Shown one piece after another: positions 7,701 through 15,139 of a DNA stretch of 19,629 nucleotides. This DNA is from Rhynchonema sp. JSB1_4. Taxonomy: Eukaryota > Nematoda > Chromadorea > Monhysterida > Xyalidae. The stretch spans positions 1 to 19,629 of the forward strand of contig JASAMV010001456.1 of NCBI GenBank assembly GCA_030248065.1, read 5' to 3'. Position 1 is the stretch's first letter, and each line of letters begins with the position of its first letter. The notes below the pieces were generated by a model that did not search any database, had not been told where the DNA came from, and was given only the letters and a program-made list of their open reading frames with translations. The translations under genes and the position numbers were made by a program.

Positions 7701-10020
7701 TTGCAAATAGAGATTACGGTAGGAGCTCCCGACTATCGGCGTGGCGTGACACTTTGTTTCCTTTTCTGCGTTGTCTTGCCCACGCACGTTAATGTCGTCG
7801 AAATTGAAGGAAAAAGAAAAATCTTTCTGCCTTTCATTTCGATGAGCCTTCATTATTTTTTTTTACCGAATATAAGTCATCGCTCCCCTTCCCCCTCAGC
7901 TGGACCGTATCTCTGCGGTTATCTGTATGACGTCGCCGGCAAAGCGTGGGCTTTTGGAATATTCCTGATTCCGCTGACGATTTGCATAATTCTACTCGTG
8001 ATTCTGCAATTGATGCTCATGAATAGACGCGGAAGTCAACAGGGGGCGAATGCAGCGGCTGACGATCGTAAGGACTTCTCTGGGCTCAACTATTTGGTTT
8101 ATTTCATATCTTGTTTTCGGTTCTTTGGTTTATTATTTGAGTCTAGTTTGGACCGAACGTTAATGTATGTCATCACTCACACAAACTAAGATGTGCAAAG
8201 CTTTGGAACAAAGAATTTGATGCTTGCCCATTTTAGGCTTTTCGCATGACGCAACGAAGCAGAGCGCCTCAATGTGGCTAATCATTTGTGACCTGCGGAT
8301 TATGTGTACGATACTGGCAGGAGTGGTGTCGGCCTTAAATTATGGAACAATACTTGCACAATTGGCTACGTGGATGAAAGTAAGTGATGAAAATGTTTGA
8401 ATCAGCATTTTCTGAAACTTCTTTTGAAAATCTCCGAATTTTCACAGGGAAATTTCTCAGATCTGAGTGAAGCAGCGATTGGATTCGTCATGCTCAGTGC
8501 GCTGCCAACATATTTGTTGGGTGAGTTGAAAGTTTATAAATTTTTCGAGGTTTTCATATTAGTATATAACTTTTTTCTACAAAATTTTCACACACAAACT
8601 GTAACCTGAAAAAACGTGTTCGTCTACATGGTATACTTTCCTGCTGGCATTTCGGTCGGCTCAAGTCAGCAGTACACAACACAAGTTTTTATGTGACGTA
8701 ATGTTTGTGTACCAGTGTAAAGTTTTGTTGCCCCAATAAGCAACTTTTACGATACTCAAATAGCAACATACATGTACATAGCTCCATATGTAAAGCTCCG
8801 GTCGCCTTTCTCAGGTATAGGAGTCGGTGTCGGTCTTATCGAATGCGACCCGCAATGGTTGACACTATACATGGCATTAGCGCTGATGGTGCAAGCTATG
8901 TCAGTCGTGGTTATGGGTAATGTTGCGGGTTAGAAACTTTTATATTCCAACCTTTAATTTTATCAGACGTTAACATCAGTGGTATTTATTCTGCAGCCAA
9001 AATCTACTGGCTCATCTGTCTCACGTTCGGCACCAATTCCGGTCCCAAAGGCGTGTTTTGGCACGTGTTCTGTTTGGCGTTGACAATTATGGTTAAAACG
9101 AACGATAAATACAACACTAAATCATCAACAAGCGTTTATGCGCAGGTACCGCAAAAAAATAACCTTTTTCAGCACCTTGTTTAGCGATTGACAGTTGCAT
9201 TTTCACAGCTAATGTGACAACATTTCTTTCAAAATGTTTGTCTTCTGTACAGGTATGGTCGCTTGAACAACTAATCCGCTCAATTTTCTGGCTGCTTGGT
9301 AGTCCTTTGGGAGGAATTGTTGTGCAGATGGGCGGTTTTGACGTCTTATGTGATCTGGTTGGAGCACTGGACATTGCAGGTACACCATTCCAGCCAGAGT
9401 TTGCAAAGGCTTGTCAAATTTCAAAAATTTTAAGAGCATTAGCAGCTAATTTTCAACAGTCCAGCGATTCCGTATCTTTTCGGTCCAGCGTACTTTTAGG
9501 TCCACAGGACTTTTCGGTCCATGTAACCTTTCGGTCCAGGTGCTTTTCGGTCCACTCACTTTACGGTCCAAGTACCTTTCGGTCCATGTACACTTAGGTC
9601 CAGGTACGTTTCGGTCCATGTACTTTTCGGTCCAGGTACCTGTCGGTCCATGTACTTTTCGGTCCAGGTACCTTTCGGTCCAGGTACTTTTCGGTCCAGG
9701 TACCTTTCGGTCCAGGTACTTTTCGGTCCAGGTACCTTTCGGTCCATGTACTTTTCGGTCCAGGTACGTTTCGGTCCATGTACTTTTCGGTCCAGGTACC
9801 TTTCGGTCCAGGTACTTTTCGGTCCAGGTACCTTTCGGTCCATGTACTTTTCGGTCCAGGTACCTTTCGGTCCAGGTGCTTTTCGGTCCAGGTAATTTTC
9901 GGTCCACAACATCTGTTTGAATTCCAGTGTAAAATGCGCATACTACTTACAGAGTCATCATCGATGGTCAGACTTACAGCTGCGTTGTATTATGCGGCTA
10001 ACCAAAGTCGACTTTGGTAA
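1794..10020 (+). CDS. SLC18-like (VMAT/VAChT-type) MFS vesicular transporter, 10 exons
   Basis: Predicted 12-helix major facilitator protein, probably a proton-coupled vesicle or membrane transporter. Exons: 1794-1946, 3827-4036, 4537-4660, 7900-8067, 8237-8379, 8448-8520, 8815-8916, 8997-9145, 9253-9379, 9980-10020. All introns are GT-AG, phases agree at every junction, and the join is 1290 nt (429 aa plus TAA). SLC18-like marks: ENENV after the first luminal loop (residues 55-59), GWLLVKTG between TM2 and TM3, LLLARTVQGFG (TM4), AGPYLCGYLYDVAGKAWAFG (TM5-6), ATWMK (262-266, as in VAChT) and TSVYAQ before TM10. Spacing between YLLG and AKIY matches my recollection of VMAT2 (33 residues). N49-G-T is a glycosylation sequon in a very short luminal loop. 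The family's TM1 Asp is Asn22, and TM10 has Glu/Gln instead of Asp; D414 near TM12 is kept. The protein is shorter than VMATs (about 515 aa), so the substrate is uncertain. ATG 1794 follows an in-frame TGA. The stop overlaps a possible donor (GTAAAA, 10017), so the tail could be longer. Confidence 0.85.
2530..2679. mobile_element. 150-bp MITE nested in the Harbinger-like element
   Basis: A 35-bp near-perfect inverted repeat pairs 2536-2570 with 2640-2674 (core TGGTCAACTCAAGTGGTC, two mismatches). Likely outer ends are TAGAGTGGTC and the inverse of TACAATGGTC. ATAT flanks both sides, but a TA duplication is equally possible, so the superfamily is unresolved. Confidence 0.65.
2848..2916 (+). 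repeat. tRNA-like segment, possible SINE head or tRNA relic
   Basis: GAAGCGCAGCGGTAGCGTG at about 2855-2873 fits the RNA polymerase III A box (D arm) of a tRNA. About 35 bp later, GCGTGTACGACACC is a degenerate B box. A full cloverleaf cannot be drawn: the T stem and anticodon arm do not pair properly. T-rich sequence follows. A tRNA-derived SINE or dead tRNA is more likely than an active gene. Confidence 0.35.
4037..4536 (+). other. intron 2, no further gene
   Basis: A 500-bp intron between the TM2-4 exon and the TM4-5 exon. It contains a short GGGGG/CCCCC hairpin near 4074-4088 but no recognised repeat. The donor is CAG|GTACAC and the acceptor TCGTTTCAG. Confidence 0.6.
4815..5084 (+). repeat. 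left minisatellite arm, 14-bp unit GGGCAAGACCAAAA
   Basis: Tandem units alternate GGGCAAGACCAAAA and GGGCAATACCAAAA, with GGGCAAAGCCCAAATAA variants nearer the outer end. The unit has no stop codon on the minus strand, which yields long artificial hydrophobic open frames there. Confidence 0.85.
5192..5954. mobile_element. inverted-repeat pair with CAGGGTTGGGCAAA ends (A)
   Basis: The left arm (5192-5442) and right arm (5704-5954) are inverted copies about 250 bp long. They start CAGGGTTGGGCAAA and share ACGACGGCG, AATCAGGGTA-type and CGAGATACGTCGATA blocks. They are rich in A and T runs and non-coding. Confidence 0.7.
5442..6441. mobile_element. inverted-repeat pair with CAGGGTTGGGCAAA ends (B)
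   Basis: The left arm (5442-5628) and right arm (6273-6441) pair through CAGGGTTGGGCAAAAAACG, GCGCCCAGATGACCAAAATA-like and TTCTGAGGCA blocks. This pair shares its terminal motif with pair A but its arms interlock with A (order A, B, A', B'). Confidence 0.65.
5663..6004. repeat. 50-bp inverted repeat around the right arm of pair A
   Basis: 5663-5712 is the inverse of 5955-6004 (core GATGCGGGTCTGATAT and GATGACCCCGGC, few mismatches). The pair brackets 5713-5954, so that arm looks like it moved or was copied as a unit. Confidence 0.6.
6466..6800 (-). repeat. right minisatellite arm, inverse of the left arm
   Basis: This is the reverse complement of the array at 4815-5084, including the order of variants (simple units inside, AAATAA variants and GAGCAAG units outside). 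The open plus-strand frames here are repeat artefacts. Confidence 0.85.
6844..7052. mobile_element. 209-bp foldback MITE in intron 3
   Basis: TATATATAGTCTTTC then TTTTAT at 6844-6866 is inverted at 7030-7052. Pairing continues inward (AAATGTTTCA and ACAGCAG blocks), so most of the element folds. TA lies at both ends, as in Tc1/mariner-type MITEs. Confidence 0.6.
7244..7672. mobile_element. 430-bp MITE in intron 3
   Basis: An inverted repeat of about 55 bp: CTAACGCAGAATTTATGGCA at 7261 recurs inverted near 7637-7656, followed inward by TGCCTGAT and GTAAAGCGGAAAA. The right terminus reads inward as TATAGTCCGACAATAAC; the left is a diverged version. The interior is T-rich and non-coding. Confidence 0.6.
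9475..9910 (+). repeat. 16-bp minisatellite TTTCGGTCCAGGTACC, about 27 copies, in intron 9
   Basis: GGTCCA recurs 27 times at about 16-bp spacing. Units alternate CCAGGTACC, CCAGGTACT and CCATGTACT, giving a 32- to 48-bp higher-order pattern. The first few units are degenerate. The unit lacks stop codons in every frame on both strands, so the open frames across it are artefacts. About 15 units contain CAGGT, which resembles the donor of the exon just upstream (CAG|GTAC). Confidence 0.9.
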
Positions 10021-10266
10021 AATGTTGGCTAGCGTCGTGCAGATCATAAGATTGGTTAACAGTATAGTGATTCTCATGCCAACTTCTCGTCAGTGTGGAA
10101 TCACACGTTAATTCAGTGGTACTCAGTGACCAGCTTTTTTGCTCGTGCCATATTATTATCCTTCAACAAAGAACGTATACAAACGAAGTGCAGGCAGAGA
10201 TGTGGTGTTGCATAGTTGAGTCTGGTACGACATTTTATGTCCATAAGCATAAATCATCTGCAAAGG

Positions 10267-10272
10267 AATAAA
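10267..10272 (+). promoter_or_regulatory. candidate polyadenylation signal AATAAA
   Basis: An AATAAA hexamer lies about 250 bp after the transporter stop codon. It is the first canonical signal downstream. A second AATAAA is near 10689. Neither can be confirmed without transcript data. Confidence 0.4.
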
Positions 10273-10923
10273 GCGGGGACTGTATACCTTACTTCGGACG
10301 TAAATTCTGCCGGACTCCAGCACCGTTGAGCATTGTGCTGGAATCGGTGAAATTTCGCGGTGAAATCTCATTCAACAAGCGGCTGATGGGGATTTCGTGT
10401 CACAAAACTTGACTGTTCAAATCACAGGTACGGCGATAATTGTGAAAGATGCGTGTACATTAATCGTTTTTATCTTGCGCTTATTTTTAATTCGCCGATT
10501 TTAAGCCAAATACGACACAAAATACGCTCATGCGCGCGTGGCGCGCGAAAATGTTACACTTTTGTGAATAGTCGTCGTGAAGTCACTTCAAGGTGCCGGT
10601 TCATTTGAGTTTTCATCTTGTCTGGCATTCGTCTTCACACTTTTGTCTTTGTGACTTCTGTCATGTGTGTGTCGATACTGGATGCAAACAATAAATTGAA
10701 ATTGAATTGTGAAGTGTTTCTTCTGGCTGCGGAAGGTTGACAGTTTTCCAGAGTGCACTGTTTGAACTGGAGTTGAGACTAAAGTGACACGCATCAGTCA
10801 CAAAACGGTCATAAATTTACTCACCACCAGGCTGCAGTACACAGGTGTGCTGTATGTGTGTGCAAGGGGCACCCTGATCTAGCAAGATGCACGTGCATAT
10901 TATTATTGCTTGTCTCTGCCCAC
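10273..10923. other. intergenic, no gene seen
   Basis: No recognised exon. A GC-rich near-palindrome GCGCGCGTGGCGCGCG lies near 10532-10547. Short open frames have no family resemblance. Confidence 0.5.
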
Positions 10924-10954
10924 TGTGTGTGTGTGTGCGTGTGTGTGTGTGTGT
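10924..10954. repeat. (GT)n microsatellite
   Basis: A 31-bp GT run with one C interruption. Confidence 0.9.
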
Positions 10955-11890
10955 TTGCACACGCAAAGAACAAACATGGGCACACTGCAGCAGTATTGAT
11001 TAGTTATGCAACGCTACCAACACCATTCTGTTTCACCGACCCACCTAAAAGGGATGTGTAGCAGTGTTATTATTTATTTCTTATAAATGTGAGTAAGATC
11101 TATACTAATAGAGTAGTAAAAGCTGCATATATAGTTTCGGACCCTCTAAATAATAAAAGCAATCTTTAGACGACCGCTCAGCACAGCTCCTGTGGCCCAC
11201 AAGAGTGCGCGCTGTAAAGCAAGAGCACAACAAGCGAAACAACACCACACGAGGAGGCGTACGTTGTAGAGGTGCACGCACTGGGGATGAGATGGGTCCG
11301 CTTCCAGCTGACACCGCTCTTAGGCCTATATGCACCCAGTGCAAATTTTTGCAATTTTTAAGTTTGCCGTTATTTTCTGGAACTTGTTTGCTGAGTATTT
11401 TCTGATGTTTTGTCTCATTTTTGTTGAAAGATTTGGTTGGCCCTGTTTCCAAAGTTACAATCAGAAAGCAAAATCACCAAAAACTTATATCGGCACCGGT
11501 AAGCATGAAAAGCGAACACCCCCCCCCCAAAGTGCCTGCTCACTATAAAAGAGTGTATGCTGTGTGTTTTGGTCACATAAAACTCGTGCGTGATGTTTCA
11601 CTACCACGCACCACACATCTTCACTGCTCCGTACGTATCAACTCAATTTCGACCCCCAAAAAGTCCCCAAGGGTCACGTGACCAAATAGATTCGGATTCC
11701 CCGACCCAAAGCACCCCCTTGACCCACCAAATTGTTTTCCCAGCCTGAATCTATCGGGGGGAGGGGGAGGGAGAAGAAATCTTGTCCCTCTTCGGGCCGA
11801 GGTCTGATTATGACACCGCTAGTCTCCGCTTGAAAGCATAAAAACAGTGAGCGATATAAACTTGGTGATGGGCTAGGACAACACTGGGTT
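10955..11890. other. intergenic, no supported gene
   Basis: A consensus-like splice donor CACCG|GTAAGC occurs at about 11498, and a C-run at 11519-11528. G-rich sequence (GGGGGGAGGGGGAGGG) lies at 11755-11770. A 115-codon minus-strand frame at 11105-11452 has no recognisable domain and is not called. Confidence 0.4.
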
Positions 11891-11964
11891 GACAAAACAG
11901 CGGGAGACAAAACAGCTCGGGGCAAAACAGCGGGGGGACAAAACAGCGGGGGGCAAAACAGCGG
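11891..11964 (+). repeat. short minisatellite, unit about GACAAAACAGCGGGGG
   Basis: Five units of ACAAAACAGC or GCAAAACAGC separated by G-rich linkers of varying length. Non-coding. Confidence 0.85.
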
Positions 11965-11998
11965 TTACTGAAGGGAGCTATCTATATCTTTGTCAGCT

Positions 11999-12040
11999 GG
12001 CTTAGGCTTAGGCCTAGGCTTGGGCATGGGCTTAGGCCTA
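11999..12040 (+). repeat. degenerate TTAGGC (GGCTTA) hexamer run
   Basis: Seven consecutive 6-bp units: GGCTTA, GGCTTA, GGCCTA, GGCTTG, GGCATG, GGCTTA, GGCCTA. Three are exact permutations of TTAGGC, the telomere repeat known from many nematodes. This could be an interstitial telomere-like relic or a chance simple repeat. Confidence 0.55.
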
Positions 12041-12332
12041 CACTGTCCTCAGCGAATGTCAATTGAAGTGGCTGCTTGTCTTTCGAAACCCCTGTTTTGT
12101 TCCCGTGACACACTTGGTGAAATAGGATCGGATCGGAACTATTTTGGTCACGTGTCGTTGAAGAATATGAAGAGATTTATTTTGGTGTTTTGCACTGTGG
12201 CATGCGATTCCATGAAAACACCATCAAGAACTGATTCCACCCACAACCACAGCTACACCGCGTTGCTAAACTCAAATGAAGAGACTTACTGGAGCCACTA
12301 ATTTCGACCAGTGTAAAAGTTGCTCATTTCAG

Positions 12333-12527
12333 GTCTCTGGGATTGCCATTTTAAGCTGGTCGAAGCCAGTGGCATCACCAGTAAATTTAGAAATAGGTAA
12401 TGCTCAATGCAAAATTAAACGTCGACGTGACCAAGAAAGGTCCGACCAGTTTTGCAGGCTCAAGAAGTACATCAGTGCCCAGGACAAGATAATACAGGAC
12501 GGGACCTTTGATTGGAATGTGTTCTAA
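12333..12527 (+). CDS. possible terminal exon of an unidentified gene (weak)
   Basis: After a TCATTTCAG acceptor, one frame stays open for about 64 codons and ends TTCTAA. It encodes a basic, polar segment (KIKRRRDQERSDQF and DGTFDWNVF). I do not recognise it, and no convincing upstream exon joins to it. It may be a fortuitous open frame. Confidence 0.15.
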   Translation, partial: VSGIAILSWSKPVASPVNLEIGNAQCKIKRRRDQERSDQFCRLKKYISAQDKIIQDGTFDWNVF

Positions 12528-12648
12528 TCTAACATCGATATTGTGGTTCTGGTATCGTATTTTCATTTTTTACCAAGAAACTGAGATTTTAGCAATAACT
12601 TTTTGTGATTTGTTCATGGCTCAGTATCAATCAACGCTTGTGCTGTAT

Positions 12649-13933
12649 GTAGCCAATGTATATCGGAGTTAGCACGGTAGTGCTAAAGCGACATATGCTT
12701 GATTCCCTATAGTGCGCTTTTTGAAAATGTAATCGTGCGCTATTTCAGCAATACTTAACCGAATCAGCTCAAACTTGCACGCAAGGTATATACCGTGGCT
12801 CAAAATGCTCACGCAAAATTTCGTCCCGCTGCAGTCCCGCACGCGCGAATGCGGGCAAGATACAGTCGACATTTTTGTTAAAACGTTCTTTCCTTTTTTC
12901 GAAACGGTGTAAAGGTCAGTTGGGTGTAAAGGTCGGTGGAAAGCTCGGTGTGAGAAAATTCAGTGTAAGCTCGGCGTGTTGCAGCATTGCCCACTGTGCT
13001 GGCTGCTTGTGTGTATGCGCCCTGTGTGCTGTTTGTAATACATTGTGCGCTTTATAAGTCAGGCAACGTAGCGTGCGTGATTGCACTGTTGAGCATCGAT
13101 TATTGTACTTTTTGAGCTGAACAACGTGTAAACAACTTGGAGAAAATAGTTTTGAAGGAGAAACCCACATATCAGCCGTGATTGTGGCTTTAGAAGTACT
13201 GTTTCTGTGCAAAAGTCCAAGTCGTGGTCTGGAACCGGTCTCGAAGTTAGAACTCGGCCATAGAACCTTCGTGTTTCGCTAGTAAACCCCATAAACGACT
13301 TTAACAGTTATTTTAACACAACTTTTTGGCGAAATTTTACTTCGGGAAGCACTCTTTCTATACAAAAAGTCATGGTCATGGTATGGGACCGGTTTCAGAC
13401 ATGGAGTTACGAAGTCGGCGATAGCACCACCGTGTTTCTCGAGTGCGAAGCCCGCATAAACAACCTTAACATTTCTGGTAACCCAACTTTTCGGCGAAAT
13501 TTTACTTCGGGAAGCACTCTTTCCATACAAAAAGTCGAGGTCATGGTCTGGAACCGATTTCAGTTGTGAAGTTACGAAGTCGGCAATAGCACCATTTCTC
13601 GAGCACGAAAACTCTATTTGAGATACTAACATTCCTGTTGTTAAGTAACGTCTGGGCCCTGACTGGTACTGGTGTGGGAAAAAAGGAAAGAACGTTTTAA
13701 CAAAAATGTCGACTGTATCTTGCCCGCATTCGCGCGTGCGGGACTGGAGCGGGACGAAATTTTGCGTGAGCATTTTGATCCACGGTATATACCTTGCGTG
13801 CAAGTTTGAGCTGATTCGGTTAAGTGTTGTTGAAAAAGCGCACGATTACATTTTCAAAAAGCGCACTATAGGGAATCAAGCATATGTCGCTTTAGCACTA
13901 CCGTGCTAACTCCGATATACATACATTGGCTAC
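12649..13933. mobile_element. 1.3-kb element with 250-bp terminal inverted repeats
   Basis: 12649-12900 is the inverse of 13679-13933 at high identity. The outer ends are GTAGCCAATGTA; the inner ends are the GAAAGAACGTTTTAAC blocks. A 4-bp indel sits near the tips. No transposase is encoded. The 61-67 codon frames in each arm are mirror images of the same non-coding repeat. A target duplication is not obvious. Confidence 0.75.
13156..13650 (-). repeat. three tandem 165-bp units inside the TIR element
   Basis: GGCGAAATTTTACTTCGGGA occurs near 13328 and 13493, exactly 165 bp apart, and a more diverged first unit precedes them. Because 165 is a multiple of three, a minus-strand frame (13279-13803) stays open through two units and repeats a 55-residue segment (GAIADFVT...DHDLDFLY). 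Many amino-acid differences between units argue against a real protein. Confidence 0.7.
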
Positions 13934-13944
13934 GTTACATTGGC

Positions 13945-14011
13945 GTTACGGTAGGTTGACAAAACATTTGTTATTTACAAAAGAGCGAATGTTTTATCGG
14001 GCTACCGTAAC
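13945..14011. repeat. 67-bp inverted repeat GTTACGGTAG
   Basis: GTTACGGTAG at 13945 is inverted at 14002-14011, and AAAACATT pairs just inside. This may be a very small MITE. Confidence 0.45.
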
Positions 14012-14329
14012 CCGCCGCCTATATCACGCCCCAGTGATTTTGAATTTCTCTTGTCATTCCTGATCATCGTGTGCAAATGTGCGTCAATATCGGACAGTTT
14101 TGTTCCCGATAGACCATCTTGGCGGATCGATTTCGGTGGGTAACCGCCAGTTTGGTGAAGTTCGTCAAAACTAATGTTCTTGATCTCGATGCCAACAAAG
14201 GATATAAGTGGAAAAACCGAGGTCGAAAACCAAAAAAACAATAGCGGCGGGTCCGCTTTAAACTAACCCCCACACCTCATGTGCGTTGATAACTTGAGAA
14301 AAGTCTGATAGTCGAGATATTTTTCTTAG
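14012..14329. other. non-coding flank of the 3' LTR; unrecognised minus-strand frame
   Basis: A 79-codon minus-strand frame (14002-14241) contains GYPPKSIRQDGLSGTKLSD but matches no family I know. It may be a decayed fragment of a mobile element. It lies outside the LTR, so it is not part of that retrotransposon. Confidence 0.3.
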
Positions 14330-14555
14330 AGTTAGGGTTTATAATTTTTGATTATGATGATGTCCAATGTTCGGGTAATAATATTTTATTCCTGAACCAA
14401 CCCCAAAGCCCAAAACACACAACTGCCAACTCACCAAACACACTGACTGAACGAATGAATGAATGAACACACAACACACGACGCGTGGCATTATAAGCAA
14501 ATATAAATGTTTCACGATATCACGCATGCATCAAGGCAATGTACAACATCACACT
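14330..14555 (-). mobile_element. 3' LTR of retrotransposon copy 1
   Basis: This 226-bp block, read on the minus strand, runs from AGTGTGATGTTG to ATAAACCCTAACT. It matches the 226-bp LTR at 17634-17859 with only about three substitutions. Termini AGT...ACT are inverted. It carries an AATAAA in element orientation. It is preceded (minus strand) by a polypurine tract, which identifies it as a 3' LTR. Confidence 0.85.
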
Positions 14556-14568
14556 CCTCCCCTTTTTC
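14556..14568 (-). promoter_or_regulatory. polypurine tract of copy 1
   Basis: On the minus strand GAAAAAGGGGAGG directly abuts the LTR start. This is the standard place and composition of the plus-strand primer in LTR retrotransposons. Confidence 0.8.
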
Positions 14569-15139
14569 ACAAAGCAAAGAAACACCAACTCCTTCCCAGG
14601 GCAAAACAGCAAAAGAAAAAAAACAACAAGAGAAGGAGAAACTGCAAATCGAAACACAAAAGCGATAAAACAGAACGCACATGACCAGAAAGGCAAAACA
14701 GCACGAAAAACAACAGCAAAAAAAATCGCGCAACGAGAAAAAAAAAATCAAGAAAACAGAGCACTGAATAAATGCAATGATTTCAGATAAAAATCATAAT
14801 CACGGCATAAAATGCATATATATCGCTGGCAAAAACAGTCTGGCGTTACTTTTGTTTCCACGGTAGTTCTGTATGTATTATGAGCAACACGATTGCCAGT
14901 TTCGATCTTTTGATGAACAGGTTTCAGTGCATAATCTGTTTCAAACTGAGTGTATACATTTCCAGCCAGCAATTTCAAACCATCGTAATTGGCTGCTGCT
15001 TTTCTTTGATTGGTTGCAGACTTTAACTTTTTCGACTGATTATCAAGCACAAATAAGAGGCGCACATTGCGATAACAGCAACAAATTGTACTTTATGTGT
15101 ATTTTACTGGTTTGTTGGACAACCGCTTTGCCATTCATT
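14569..15139 (-). mobile_element. 3' internal region of copy 1, no reverse transcriptase
   Basis: About 570 bp separate the gag-protease stop from the polypurine tract. No reverse transcriptase, RNase H or integrase motif is seen. The distal half is T-rich on the minus strand. A 105-codon frame (14748-15065) is of unknown content. Either pol was deleted or this lineage never had it. Confidence 0.6.

Noticed and set aside
8068..8189. Read-through of exon 4 to a stop after 8189
   Set aside because: A consensus donor GTAAGG at 8068 joins in phase to exon 5. The read-through peptide has no family match and would end the protein after TM6.
8967..8996. Alternative exon 8 start at 8967 (after TTTATCAG)
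   Set aside because: It is in phase but adds ten residues between VVVM and AKIY that break the spacing with SLC18 relatives. The CTGCAG acceptor at 8996 fits exactly.
9475..9910. CRISPR-like array
   Set aside because: Units are contiguous 16-bp tandem repeats without unique spacers, in a spliced eukaryotic gene.
9446..9941. Long open frames on both strands across the GGTCCAGGTAC array (up to 153 codons)
   Set aside because: The 16-bp unit has no stop in any frame, so all frames stay open. They encode only the repeat in three shifted versions, and the array lies inside an intron.
11105..11452. 115-codon minus-strand frame
   Set aside because: No recognisable domain, no splice or promoter support, and composition like its non-coding surroundings.
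12669..12872. 67-codon frame, repeated at 13706-13909
   Set aside because: Both are the same non-coding terminal inverted repeat read from each arm.
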